Source of the DNA: Salana multivorans
Lineage (GTDB): Bacteria; Actinomycetota; Actinomycetes; Actinomycetales; Beutenbergiaceae
DNA length: 64,000 bases
NCBI RefSeq assembly: GCF_003751805.1
Contig: NZ_RKHQ01000001.1
Location: 1,984,001 to 2,048,000, forward strand
Direction of reading: 5' to 3'
This document shows positions 1-8,325 of the stretch, piece by piece. Under the pieces are notes generated by a model, which saw only the letters and a list, made by a program, of their open reading frames with translations, had not been told where the DNA came from and ran no database searches. Numbering within the stretch: position 1 is the stretch's first letter; the number at the start of each line of letters is the position of its first letter. The translations under genes and the position numbers were made by a program.

Positions 1-1054
1 GGAAGGGATTGAGGAAGACGGCACCGGGCACGGTCTCCTCCGTCCGCACGACGACGGCCGGCCGGCCGGCGCGCAGCCTCGCTGCGAGCTGGAGACCGTC
101 GCCGAGCCCAGGATCGAGGTCGACGCGCAGCCGCGGTGTGTGCTGACCGAGCACCCCGTCCGGCACGGTCGACGTGCGGACGCCCGGGAGCCCCGCGAGC
201 GCGTCACCCCATGCCAGGCAGCGCGCGAGGAGAGCCGCGTAGTCCGCGTCGTCGTCTGCGTCGAGGGCGAGCCCGACGGCGGTGACGAGCCCTGCGACGC
301 CCTCCTTGCTCACCTTCATGCCGCGCCCGATGCCGTAGTGGGGGAACGCGTGCGCCCGCGCGACCCCGACGAGATCGCCGCCGACCAGCAGCGCGGTGTC
401 CTGCGGCCCGCGCAGCCCCTTGCCCCCGCTGAACGCGACCGCGGCGGCGCCGTCGTCGACGTACCGGCGGAGGTTGGTGACGGGCGGGACCTGGGCCGCG
501 GCGTCGACGATGACGGGCAGCCCGCTGGCCTCCGCGATCGCCACCATGTCGGCGAGCCCTAGGGCGTAGTGCTCGAACTGTGTCCCCGCGTACCACAGGA
601 GGGCCGCGGTGCGGGGACCGATCTCGGCCTCCACCTGCCAGCGCGTCGTGCCGTCGGAGTACCCGGCGGTGACGATCCTCCCGCCTCCGATCCCGACCGC
701 CCGGTCGTAGGGGTTGCGCTGCGCGCAGAGCACGACGACCTCGGTGCGGTCGGTCCGGTGTGCCGGGGCCGCGTCGACCGCGGCCGGCGTGTCACCAGCG
801 ATCGCGGCCGCGACGGCGAGTGCGACGCCCGAGACCGCCGAGTTCGTGACGAGAGCGTCGGGCACACCGATCCGCTCGGCCAGATGAGCTCCGGCACGCG
901 CGAGGTAGTCGGTCATGTCGACATAGGCGGTGGCGGCCGCCGCCATCGACGCCAGCACGCGCGGGTCGAGCGGACCGCCGCCGAGCGACGTGATCGTGTC
1001 GGCTGCGTTGAGAACGCGCTCGACACCCAGCAGCTCGTACGGGTGCGGTGTCAC
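1..1054 (-). CDS. SelA-like PLP-dependent enzyme, partial (C-terminus off the left edge)
   Basis: About 351 residues are visible, starting at a GTG that overlaps the RidA stop codon (GTGA). The fold resembles the selenocysteine synthase/D-glucosaminate-6-phosphate ammonia-lyase group (COG1921-like, aspartate aminotransferase fold). The PLP lysine is probably K212 in FSGGKGLRGP, and the cofactor-ring aspartate is D184 in VIVDAAAQ. It is the last visible gene of a sugar-uptake operon and is translationally coupled to RidA. Family knowledge suggests elimination or deamination of a small sugar acid or hydroxy amino acid. True selenocysteine synthesis is unlikely because no selB or selC lies nearby and the context is sugar catabolism. 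The substrate is not determinable from sequence alone. Confidence 0.75.
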   Translation of the reverse strand, partial: MTPHPYELLGVERVLNAADTITSLGGGPLDPRVLASMAAAATAYVDMTDYLARAGAHLAERIGVPDALVTNSAVSGVALAVAAAIAGDTPAAVDAAPAHRTDRTEVVVLCAQRNPYDRAVGIGGGRIVTAGYSDGTTRWQVEAEIGPRTAALLWYAGTQFEHYALGLADMVAIAEASGLPVIVDAAAQVPPVTNLRRYVDDGAAAVAFSGGKGLRGPQDTALLVGGDLVGVARAHAFPHYGIGRGMKVSKEGVAGLVTAVGLALDADDDADYAALLARCLAWGDALAGLPGVRTSTVPDGVLGQHTPRLRVDLDPGLGDGLQLAARLRAGRPAVVVRTEETVPGAVFLNPF

Positions 1055-1545
1055 GGACGCACCTGGAGGATCGCCTCGATCTCCACCGGCTGGTTGCCCG
1101 GGAGGTTGGAGGTCCCCATGGCCGACCGGGCGTGGCGACCGGCCGGGCCGAAGACCTCGACCAGCAGGTCGGAGCATCCGTTGACCACCGCAGGCTGCTC
1201 GTGGAAGTCGGACGCCGAGTTGACCAGCGCGAGCAGCTTCACGACGCGGACGACGCGATCGAGCGACCCCAGGTGCTCGCGAGCCGACCGCAGGATCTGC
1301 AGACCGGTGGCGCGCGCTGCCGCGACCGCCTCGTCGAGGCTGACCTCGGCGCCGACCCTCCCGCGGAACAGGAGGTTGCCGGCATCGTCCTCCGGTCCGT
1401 GGCCCGAGACGTAGAGCATGCCGTCGACCTCGACGCAGGCGTCGACGCTCGGCTTCGGCGGCCCCTTGGGCAGGAACGTGAGTCCGAGTGCCCGCAGGCG
1501 CGTCTCGTGACCGGGGTCGAGGGGGTTGGGCGTGCTGGTCATCAT
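1051..1545 (-). CDS. ridA: RidA/YjgF family enamine/imine deaminase
   Basis: This 164-residue protein has the single-domain RidA/YER057c fold: a central SGHGPEDDAGNLLFRGRVG-like segment and a conserved region around VVRVVKLLALVNSASDF. RidA proteins hydrolyse reactive enamine/imine intermediates released by PLP enzymes. Here the gene overlaps the start of a SelA-like PLP enzyme by 4 bp, so the two probably work as a pair. Two adjacent ATGs are possible. A GGGAG ribosome site lies 3 nt from the first (1545) and 6 nt from the second (1542), so 1542 may be the true start. It follows the LacI regulator gene after a 116-bp gap with a small hairpin. Confidence 0.85.
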   Translation of the reverse strand: MMTSTPNPLDPGHETRLRALGLTFLPKGPPKPSVDACVEVDGMLYVSGHGPEDDAGNLLFRGRVGAEVSLDEAVAAARATGLQILRSAREHLGSLDRVVRVVKLLALVNSASDFHEQPAVVNGCSDLLVEVFGPAGRHARSAMGTSNLPGNQPVEIEAILQVRP

Positions 1546-1593
1546 CGGCTCCCGATCGGTTGGGGAAGGCGGGTGGTGCGGAGACCGGCCTCG

Positions 1594-1622
1594 CGGCCCC
1601 GGGACGGGGGAGTCCGGGGCCG
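1594..1622 (-). terminator. GC-rich hairpin between lacI-type gene and ridA
   Basis: Inverted arms CGGCCCCGG (1594-1602) and CCGGGGCCG (1614-1622) enclose an 11-nt loop. There is no T tract. It probably acts as a partial terminator or processing site within the operon, since the flanking genes run the same way. Confidence 0.45.
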
Positions 1623-1661
1623 GGCGGGGCGGTCAGGTGCTGGGACCGGCCGGAGGCGCGG

Positions 1662-2759
1662 TCAGCTGGAGGCGGGTCCGGTCGTCCCGCGGATGACGAG
1701 CCGGGGCGGGCTCATCGGCTCGTCGCCCAGCGACGTGTCGCCGAGCTGGCGAAGGAGGAGGATGGCCGCCTGCCGTGCCATGCCGCGCAGGTCCTGGGCG
1801 ATGGTCGTGAGGCCGGGGTGGGACCACTGGCCCGTCGGCAGGTTGTCGTGCCCGATGATGGAGATGTCCTGCGGCACCCGGATCCCACGCGCGCTGAGGG
1901 CGCCGATCGCCGCCAGCGCCATCGAGTCGTTGGCGAAGGCGAACGCGGTGGGGGGGCGGGGTCCGTCCACCATCGACAGGCAGGCCTCCACGACCTGCTC
2001 GACCGAGAAGTCCAGGTGCACGCGGGTCACGAGCTCGGCGCCGTTGCGTGTGAGCTCGCGCTCGAACTCCCGACGCCGGTAGCCGGTGTGGACGAGGCGC
2101 TCGGGCCCGGAGACGTACGCGACCCTTCGGTGGCCGAGGTCCGTCAGATGGCGGGCCGCCTCGTGGTAGGCGGTGCGGTGTTCGCTCGGGTGCGCCGAGA
2201 CGACGTTCCACCGCTGCTCCTCCTCCGGGTCGGGCCATCCCAGCATGACGGAGGGGAGGCCCAGCTCGTCGAGCAGGGCGTGTCGGGGATCGCCGAGCTC
2301 GCTCTCGGTCAGGAGCACGCCGTCGACCCGTCGCTGGGTCGCCAGTCGCGTGTACAGCCCGCGCTCGAGCTCGCGGTCCTCGCCGATCAGGTGGAGCTGG
2401 AGGCCGTAGCCGGCGGGCACGAGGATCTCCTCGACCCCGCCGATGAGGAGCGCGAAGTGCGGGTCGGCGAACAGGAGGTCGGGCCCACGACGAATGACCA
2501 GCCCGACCGTCCGGGTGGAGTCGGACGCCAGGGCCGCTGCGCTTGCGCTCGGCGCCCAGTTCAGGGCGCGCGCCGACTCCCGGATACGCGCCTCGGTCGC
2601 GGGGGAGATGCCACCCTTGGCATTGAAGACCTTCGACACGGCGCTGCGCGAGACGCCCGCGTGCGCGGCGACGTCTCGAATGGTGGCTCGGCGCGGCGAC
2701 CCCTCGGTACCGATGTCCCACTCCTTCGTCGTCGTTCCTTCGGGATCATAGTGCGGCAC
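1662..2759 (-). CDS. LacI-family transcriptional regulator
   Basis: A 365-residue LacI-type repressor. The N-terminal helix-turn-helix (about residues 26-50, ATIRDVAAHAGVSRSAVSKV) is followed by a hinge region and a periplasmic-binding-protein-like sugar sensor with the typical late DISIIGHDN and PGLTTI motifs. The start is taken as GTG at 2759 because an AGGGG ribosome site lies 6 nt upstream. This overlaps the GH3 stop by 14 bp. An ATG at 2749 is in another frame. The gene lies inside the sugar operon it probably controls. Likely operators are the two GACCGGTC palindromes at the operon promoter (10329-10359), which have the central CG typical of LacI-family sites. The inducing sugar is unknown. 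Confidence 0.9.
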   Translation of the reverse strand: MPHYDPEGTTTKEWDIGTEGSPRRATIRDVAAHAGVSRSAVSKVFNAKGGISPATEARIRESARALNWAPSASAAALASDSTRTVGLVIRRGPDLLFADPHFALLIGGVEEILVPAGYGLQLHLIGEDRELERGLYTRLATQRRVDGVLLTESELGDPRHALLDELGLPSVMLGWPDPEEEQRWNVVSAHPSEHRTAYHEAARHLTDLGHRRVAYVSGPERLVHTGYRRREFERELTRNGAELVTRVHLDFSVEQVVEACLSMVDGPRPPTAFAFANDSMALAAIGALSARGIRVPQDISIIGHDNLPTGQWSHPGLTTIAQDLRGMARQAAILLLRQLGDTSLGDEPMSPPRLVIRGTTGPASS

Positions 2760-5049
2760 TGTCGGCCCCTGCTGCGGTGACGACGAGATCGATCTCGACC
2801 GCCTCGTCGAACGAGACGGAGCTGTCGAGGCCGGCGACGAGGGCCAGTCGGCCCGGCCCGTCGATGGCGGCCAGCGCCGGAGGTGACGGCGCGATCCGCA
2901 CCTCGACCTCGCGGGACTCGCCAGGCTCCAGCCGGACGCGCGAGTGCCCCAGCAGGCTCGCCGTGCGTGGGGCAAGACCCGGCACCATGAGACGCCCGTA
3001 GAGCTGGACCACCTGGCTGCCGGCACGTCGGCCGGTGTTGGTGACGCGTACCCGGACGCCGACGCGGCCCGCGTCGACGTCCTCGATCCCTGCGGCGGCG
3101 GGCACCCCCTCGACGGGACCGAGCGTCCATGACGTGTAGCCGAGCCCGGCGCCGAAGGGCGTCTCCGGGCTGACAGGTCCGGTGAGGTAGCGCGGAGACC
3201 ACTCCAGCCGCCGGTCGTAGGTAACCGGGAGCTCGGCGCTGGAACGCGGGACCGAGACCGGCATCCGCCCGGCGGGCTCGTCGTTCCCGATCAGCGTCTC
3301 GGCGATGACGCGGCCGCCGTCGGGACCCGGGTACCACGCGTAGAGCAGCGCGTCCGACAGCTCCAGAGCAGGCGAGGCGCCCTGGGCGCGACCCGTCACC
3401 ATGACGGTGACGATCCGTGTGCCCGATCCCGCCACCGCCTCCGCGACGGCCTCGACCAGCTCCCGCTGGGCCCCTGGCAGGCGGACGTCCGCGAGGTCGG
3501 CGCCCTCTCCGCCCGAGACGTCGAGGTCCTCGGCTCCGGCGGCGGCGCCGTTGTCCTCGAACTCCCCGTCGTAGCGGCGGCGGCTGCTGCCTCCCAGGGC
3601 CAGCACCACCACCTCGGCCCATCGAGCGAGATCGACGGCGCGCCCGATGCCGCCGGGAAGCTCGCCTCGCACCATGCTGCCGCGCTCGCAGCGCACCTCG
3701 GCCGCGAGCGTCTGGACGAGCCCCTCGGCGATCGAGACGCCGTCGCCCGCCGGGAGCGGAGGCACGTAGTCGCCGAGGAGACAGCCGACGTCCTGGGAGT
3801 TGGGTCCGATCACCGCCACCCGCTCGATCCCGGGTGGCAGGGGGAGGGCTCCGTCGTTCTTCACCAGCACGAGTGCCGAGGCGTCGACGGGCGGGACCGG
3901 GAACCGTGGCCGTGCGGGCGCCTCGACGGAACGGGTGCCGTCGAGCAGGCCGAGCCGGTCCTTGAGGCGCAGCACGCGTTCGCAGGCCAGGTCGATCGCG
4001 GCCTCGTTCACGAGGCCGCGCGCCAGCGCCTCCTCCAGGAGGGTGAAGGCGACGTCCCCCATGCTCATGTCGACGCCGGCGTTCAGCGCGAGAGCCCCTG
4101 CCTCGACCAGACCACCCGCGGGACCGGCCAGCCGGTCGAGCGCACCCATGTCGGACATGACGATGCCCCGCGACCCCCACTGCTGCCGCAGGAGCCCGGT
4201 CAGCAGGTCGCGGTTCGCGCTGCACGGGACACCGTCGATGTCGTTGTAGGCCGACATGAACCCGGCTGCGTCGGCGAGCACGGCCGACCGTGCGGGGGGA
4301 AGGTGGATCTCGTGGAGCTCTCGACGCCCGATGACGGCGCTGGCGGCGTTGCGGCCCCCGGCAGCCGCTCCCTGGGCCGCCAGGTGCTTGACCACGACGG
4401 CGACGTGCGCGGCGTCGATGCGCTCACCCTCCCCCTGCATGGCCGCCACGGTCGCCCCGGTGAGCTCGGCCGCCAGCAGAGGGTCCTCGCCGAAGCACTC
4501 CTCGGAGCGTCCCCAGCGGGGGTCGCGGGCCAGGTCGAGACCGGAGACCAGGGCGACGTGGGCGCCGACGGAGGCGAGCTCCGCCGCGACGGCCGCGGCT
4601 CGCTCGGCGACCCACTCGGGGTCGAACGTCGCTGCCTGGCCGATGGTGGTGGGCAGCAGCGTGCCGCCCAGTCCCTGGTGCCCGTGGGGTGCTTCCTCGA
4701 CGATGAGCGCCGGGACGGCGAGGCGCGAGACGGCGGCGACGGCGTCCTGGAGCTGGCGGGTCACCTCGGCTGCCGCCTCCGGCGCGATCCCGTTCGACCA
4801 GGACTGCCCCGACCAGGCGTCAGCACGGTGGAGACCGTAGACGGCACCGATGCCTCCCCAGTGCTCGGCGTGCGCCAGCAGCTCCTCCGAGAGGACGTAG
4901 CCGGTGCGGGTGCGGCGCACGTGCTGCCAGCCGAAGAGGCGCTGGTTGAGCTGGCCGACCTTCTCCCTCGTGGTCATGCGAGCCAGCAGCTCGCGCACGC
5001 GGTCGGTGGGTGAGTCCTGGGTGGTGCGGGCCGGATCGGTCATCGTCAT
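2746..5049 (-). CDS. Glycoside hydrolase family 3 (beta-glucosidase/beta-xylosidase type)
   Basis: A 767-residue cytoplasmic GH3 enzyme without a signal peptide. The N-terminal TIM barrel carries the predicted nucleophile D300 in GIVMSDMGALD, where SDM replaces the commoner SDW. The alpha/beta sandwich follows, and a fibronectin-III-like C-terminal domain is visible near TPFGAGLGYTSW. It removes terminal beta-linked sugars from imported oligosaccharides. The start overlaps the upstream permease stop (ATGA), so translation is coupled. With the transporter and the GH5-like protein it forms an import-and-hydrolyse unit. Sequence alone does not separate glucosidase from xylosidase activity. Confidence 0.9.
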   Translation of the reverse strand: MTMTDPARTTQDSPTDRVRELLARMTTREKVGQLNQRLFGWQHVRRTRTGYVLSEELLAHAEHWGGIGAVYGLHRADAWSGQSWSNGIAPEAAAEVTRQLQDAVAAVSRLAVPALIVEEAPHGHQGLGGTLLPTTIGQAATFDPEWVAERAAAVAAELASVGAHVALVSGLDLARDPRWGRSEECFGEDPLLAAELTGATVAAMQGEGERIDAAHVAVVVKHLAAQGAAAGGRNAASAVIGRRELHEIHLPPARSAVLADAAGFMSAYNDIDGVPCSANRDLLTGLLRQQWGSRGIVMSDMGALDRLAGPAGGLVEAGALALNAGVDMSMGDVAFTLLEEALARGLVNEAAIDLACERVLRLKDRLGLLDGTRSVEAPARPRFPVPPVDASALVLVKNDGALPLPPGIERVAVIGPNSQDVGCLLGDYVPPLPAGDGVSIAEGLVQTLAAEVRCERGSMVRGELPGGIGRAVDLARWAEVVVLALGGSSRRRYDGEFEDNGAAAGAEDLDVSGGEGADLADVRLPGAQRELVEAVAEAVAGSGTRIVTVMVTGRAQGASPALELSDALLYAWYPGPDGGRVIAETLIGNDEPAGRMPVSVPRSSAELPVTYDRRLEWSPRYLTGPVSPETPFGAGLGYTSWTLGPVEGVPAAAGIEDVDAGRVGVRVRVTNTGRRAGSQVVQLYGRLMVPGLAPRTASLLGHSRVRLEPGESREVEVRIAPSPPALAAIDGPGRLALVAGLDSSVSFDEAVEIDLVVTAAGADSAAL

Positions 5050-5891
5050 CCCTTCACCGCGCCCGAGAGCACGGCGTTCTCCATGCGCTTGGCCAGCGCG
5101 ATGTACACGGCGTAGACCGGCAGCAGCGTCACGACGATGCCGGCGGACAGGATCCCGTACTGGGTGCTGATCGTGGAGGTGAGCGTCGGCAGCGCGACCT
5201 GGGCCGTGCGCACGTCGGTGCTCGGCCCGGCGATGACCAGCGTGAAGAAGTACTCGTTCCAGAAGGACAGGAAGTTGAGGATGGCGACGGTCGCGAGCGT
5301 CGGCGCCGTGAGGGGGAGGTAGACCGACAGCAGCATCCGCAGCGGTCCTGAGCCGTCGATCTCCGCGCTCTCGGCGAGCTCGGGCGGCACGGCTCGTACG
5401 GCCTGCACCAGCAGGATCACGCTGAGCGGGAGCGCCGTCGCGGGAAGGAAGAGGACGAGGAACTCGCGGGTGTGGAAGAGGTCGAGAAGGATCGCGAGCA
5501 TCGCCGTCGGGACGAGCGCGGCGAAGCCGGGGATCAGGAAGCCGAGTGCGAAGCTCCGCTCGAACCAGTCGCTCAGCCGTCCCTGTGTGCGGGCGATCGC
5601 GAAGGCGGCCGGCAACGCCAGGACGATGGTGAGGAGCTCCGCGCCGAGCGTGATGTACGCCGAGTTCAGCAGGGCCTTGCCGAGCGAGGCGTTGGCGATC
5701 GCGTCACCGAAGTTCTGGATCTGCGGGTCCAGCGTGATCGCGAACGGGTTGAGGATGATCTGGTTGTTGGTCTTCACGGAGGAGACCAGGACGTAGTACA
5801 GCGGGCCGACGAGGGTCACCACCAGCGTCAGGATCCCGATGTGCCCGGGGATCAGGGAGAGTGCCGAGCGGCGTCGCTTGCTCGTCATCAT
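5046..5891 (-). CDS. Carbohydrate ABC transporter permease (MalG type)
   Basis: A 281-residue CUT1-family inner-membrane permease with six predicted membrane segments. The EAA loop, which docks the ATPase, is seen as ELAESAEIDGSGPLRMLL, and the C-terminus ends in NAVLSGAVKG, a typical MalG ending. Two ATGs in tandem (5891, 5888) are possible. The GGAG ribosome site fits 5888 slightly better. It pairs with the MalF-type permease 26 bp upstream and the lipoprotein at 6906-8231. No ATPase gene lies in the operon, so a shared MsiK-type ATPase encoded elsewhere is presumed. Confidence 0.9.
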   Translation of the reverse strand: MMTSKRRRSALSLIPGHIGILTLVVTLVGPLYYVLVSSVKTNNQIILNPFAITLDPQIQNFGDAIANASLGKALLNSAYITLGAELLTIVLALPAAFAIARTQGRLSDWFERSFALGFLIPGFAALVPTAMLAILLDLFHTREFLVLFLPATALPLSVILLVQAVRAVPPELAESAEIDGSGPLRMLLSVYLPLTAPTLATVAILNFLSFWNEYFFTLVIAGPSTDVRTAQVALPTLTSTISTQYGILSAGIVVTLLPVYAVYIALAKRMENAVLSGAVKG

Positions 5892-5917
5892 GGGGCTCCG
5901 ATCACTCAGTCGGTCGT

Positions 5918-6826
5918 TCAGTACCGGGCCCGGAAGGCCCGACGGATGGCGAGCATGCCGACGACGCCGACGATGAAGAGCACCACCGCGATCGCCTGGC
6001 CGTAGCCGACCTGTGACCGGTTGAAGGACAGGTCGTAGACGAGGAAGCTCAGCGTCATCGTCGAGTTCCCCGGACCCCCGCGGGTGAGGAGGAGGACGAG
6101 TGCCGCGGAGGAGAACAGCACCCACAGGTACTGGAGCATCACGATGACGCCGACGTACTCGAAGGCGATCGGGAACGCGATCCGCCACATCCGCCGCCAG
6201 TGCCCGCACCCGTCGAGCTCCGCAGCCTCGTACACCTCGCCGGGGATGTCGGCCAGCCGCGCGGCCAGCATGATCGAGCTCACCGCCGTCCCGGACCAGA
6301 TGCCGACGGCCCACAGCACCGGCAGCGCGAACCTGGCGGTGGTCAGCCAGGACACCGGGCCGACGCCGAAGGTTGCGAGGATCGAGTTGGCCATCCCGTT
6401 GGGGGAGAAGACACCGAGCATGACCATCGCGAGCACGGGCGCCGACAGGAGCAGCGGGGTGAACAGCACCGCGCGCACGAGGCGATGACCGCGCCGCTGG
6501 AGGTTGAGGTAGTAGGCCACCATGAACGCGATGGCGATCATGATCGGGATCGTGATGACGAGCTGGAGGAGCGAGTTGCGGGTGGCGACGTGCACGTCGG
6601 GGTCCGAGACCATCCGGGCGAAGTTCTCGAGCCCGCTGAACACGGGCTCGCCGAGCAGGCCCTGCCACTTGGTGAGCGAGTAGTAGAACAGGCTCACCAG
6701 CGGCCCGATCATGAACACGACGAACCACAGGAGCGCTGGTACCGCCAGCAGGAGGAGCAGCCGGCGGGCACGCGCGCGGGAGCGGTGACGGGATGGAAGG
6801 GGGCGTGCCGGCGTCTCCGCGGACAT
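5918..6826 (-). CDS. Carbohydrate ABC transporter permease (MalF type)
   Basis: A 302-residue CUT1-family permease. An arginine-rich N-terminus precedes a first membrane helix around residues 23-45, and further helices follow. The EAA-loop motif is VYEAAELDGCGHWRRMWRI and the family motif LLTRGGPGNSTMTLSFLVY is present. An AGGAGG ribosome site lies 4 nt before the ATG. It forms the membrane channel with the MalG-type partner. The gene is separated from the upstream solute-binding protein gene by a strong hairpin. Confidence 0.9.
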   Translation of the reverse strand: MSAETPARPLPSRHRSRARARRLLLLLAVPALLWFVVFMIGPLVSLFYYSLTKWQGLLGEPVFSGLENFARMVSDPDVHVATRNSLLQLVITIPIMIAIAFMVAYYLNLQRRGHRLVRAVLFTPLLLSAPVLAMVMLGVFSPNGMANSILATFGVGPVSWLTTARFALPVLWAVGIWSGTAVSSIMLAARLADIPGEVYEAAELDGCGHWRRMWRIAFPIAFEYVGVIVMLQYLWVLFSSAALVLLLTRGGPGNSTMTLSFLVYDLSFNRSQVGYGQAIAVVLFIVGVVGMLAIRRAFRARY

Positions 6827-6861
6827 GGTTCCTCCTGGTGCGGACGGTGGGGTGACGGAGT

Positions 6862-6897
6862 CCGTCCGGAGCCGCCCGGCTGGGCGGCTCCGGACGG
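6862..6897 (-). terminator. Strong hairpin between sugar-binding protein and permease genes
   Basis: Perfect 16-nt arms (6862-6877 and 6882-6897) enclose a GGCT loop. There is no T tract. The position just after the solute-binding protein gene suggests partial termination or 3' protection, giving more binding protein than permease. Confidence 0.65.
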
Positions 6898-6905
6898 GGC
6901 GGGGC

Positions 6906-8231
6906 TCAGCTCACGGAGGCGTAGGCGTCGTCGAGCGCCTTGCACACCGCCGCGGCGTCGGTTCCCGGGGAGAACGCCTGGGAGCTGGCGCGGTACATCG
7001 GCTCGGCCACCGCGCCCGGCACGTAGGTGTCGGGCATGACGGGGAAGTCGACCTCGTCCGGAAGCGTCGACAGGGCGGCCGCCATGAGCTCGTTCCCGGC
7101 GTTGGCCGCGACCTCGGGCGCCACGGGCACCACCGTGATGACGGCGGTCTGGTCGATGATCTGCCCGAGCACGTCCTCGCGGTACATGTAGGTGACGAGC
7201 TTCTCGACCGCGTCGAGCTTGTCGAGACCGTTCTGGCTCACGTACCAGCCGCCGCCGGTGAGCCCGCGGAAGGCGGTCGGCTTGTCGAACGGGCTGCCGT
7301 CGGCCAGAGGGAAGCCACCGAGCGTCGTCGACGCCGCGAGCTCGTCCGTCGCGTCGAGGAAGGCCCACGACCCGATGAACCCGATGCCCGCCTGACCCTC
7401 CAGGTACGCAGCCGTCGAGAGATCGGCCGTCAGGCCCTCGGCGCCGTCAGCGAAGACACCTGCGTCGCGAAGCTCGACGAACAGCTCGATCCCGGCCATG
7501 GCGTTGGGGCTCTCGCAGTAGCCGCCGTTGACCAGGACCTCCCGGGCCTCGTCGTTGGTCATCATCGACTGGACGACCATGAGGAGCATCTTCTGCCCGG
7601 ACCAGTCGCTGCCGCCGATCGTCAGGGGCTGGATGCCTGCCGCCCGCAGGGCGTCGGCGGCCGCGACGAGCTCGTCGATCGTGCGGGGGATCTCGGTCAC
7701 GCCGGCCTTGTCGAGCAGGTCCGTGTTGTACCAGACGGGCCAGGAGAAGCCCGTGTAGGGGAAGCCACGGACGTTGCCCTCCCCGTCGGTCCAGTCGGTG
7801 ACGGCGTCCTCGGGGATGACGTCGGCCAGTCCCCACGCCTCGATGTAGTCGTTCACCGGGGCGACGGCCCCGCTCTTGGCCCACTCGAGCTGCTTGTCGG
7901 TGAGGTTGGTGAGCACGACGTCGGCCTCGTCGCCCGCGAGGACCGCGGTCTCGTAGACCTGGTTGAGCTCGTTCCCGTTCTGCAGGAGCTCGACGGTGAT
8001 CCCGGTCTCCGCCGTGAACTCCTCGAGGACCTTGCGAAGCTGGCCGGTGCGCGGCTCGCCGTCGAGCCAGCTCGTGTGGAGGGTGAGCGAGTCGGTCGTC
8101 CCGCCGCTGGAGCCCCCGTCCGTGCCGCTCCCGCCCCCGGAGGGGCTGCCTCCCGAGCAGGCCGCCAGTGTCAGGACACCGACGGCGGCAGCGGCGACGA
8201 TGCTGCTGAGCCTCGTGGTTCGTGAGTGCAT
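6906..8231 (-). CDS. Extracellular sugar-binding lipoprotein (ABC importer)
   Basis: A 441-residue family 1 extracellular solute-binding protein. The signal peptide ends in a lipobox, LTLAAC, with Cys at about residue 25. A Gly/Ser-rich linker follows, and then the mature sugar-binding fold beginning LTLHTSWLDGEPRTGQ. It is tethered to the outer face of the membrane and delivers sugar or oligosaccharide to the two permeases encoded downstream. An AAGGAG ribosome site lies 5 nt before the ATG. Typical length for the family. The ligand is probably a short glycan, given the linked GH3 and GH5-like enzymes. Confidence 0.92.
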   Translation of the reverse strand: MHSRTTRLSSIVAAAAVGVLTLAACSGGSPSGGGSGTDGGSSGGTTDSLTLHTSWLDGEPRTGQLRKVLEEFTAETGITVELLQNGNELNQVYETAVLAGDEADVVLTNLTDKQLEWAKSGAVAPVNDYIEAWGLADVIPEDAVTDWTDGEGNVRGFPYTGFSWPVWYNTDLLDKAGVTEIPRTIDELVAAADALRAAGIQPLTIGGSDWSGQKMLLMVVQSMMTNDEAREVLVNGGYCESPNAMAGIELFVELRDAGVFADGAEGLTADLSTAAYLEGQAGIGFIGSWAFLDATDELAASTTLGGFPLADGSPFDKPTAFRGLTGGGWYVSQNGLDKLDAVEKLVTYMYREDVLGQIIDQTAVITVVPVAPEVAANAGNELMAAALSTLPDEVDFPVMPDTYVPGAVAEPMYRASSQAFSPGTDAAAVCKALDDAYASVS

Positions 8232-8249
8232 AGTGTCTCCTTGTGATGG

Positions 8250-8291
8250 ACCGGCGTTGTGCCGGTGCTTCTACCGGGCCGGCGGCCCGGT
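8250..8291 (-). terminator. Tandem inverted repeats between GH5-like gene and binding-protein gene
   Basis: Two small stem-loops lie in the 94-bp gap: ACCGGC/GCCGGT with a 5-nt loop (8250-8266) and ACCGGGCC/GGCCCGGT with a 3-nt loop (8273-8291). Both carry the ACCGG...CCGGT theme also present in the operon operator. They could be intercistronic hairpins or secondary regulator sites. Confidence 0.4.
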
Positions 8292-8325
8292 CGAGGACGG
8301 TGGCCGGAGGGTCCGGCACCTGTGA

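Noticed and set aside
1-1054. Selenocysteine synthase (selA)
   Set aside because: Only the fold is shared. No selB, selD or selenocysteine tRNA is nearby, and the context is sugar catabolism with RidA.
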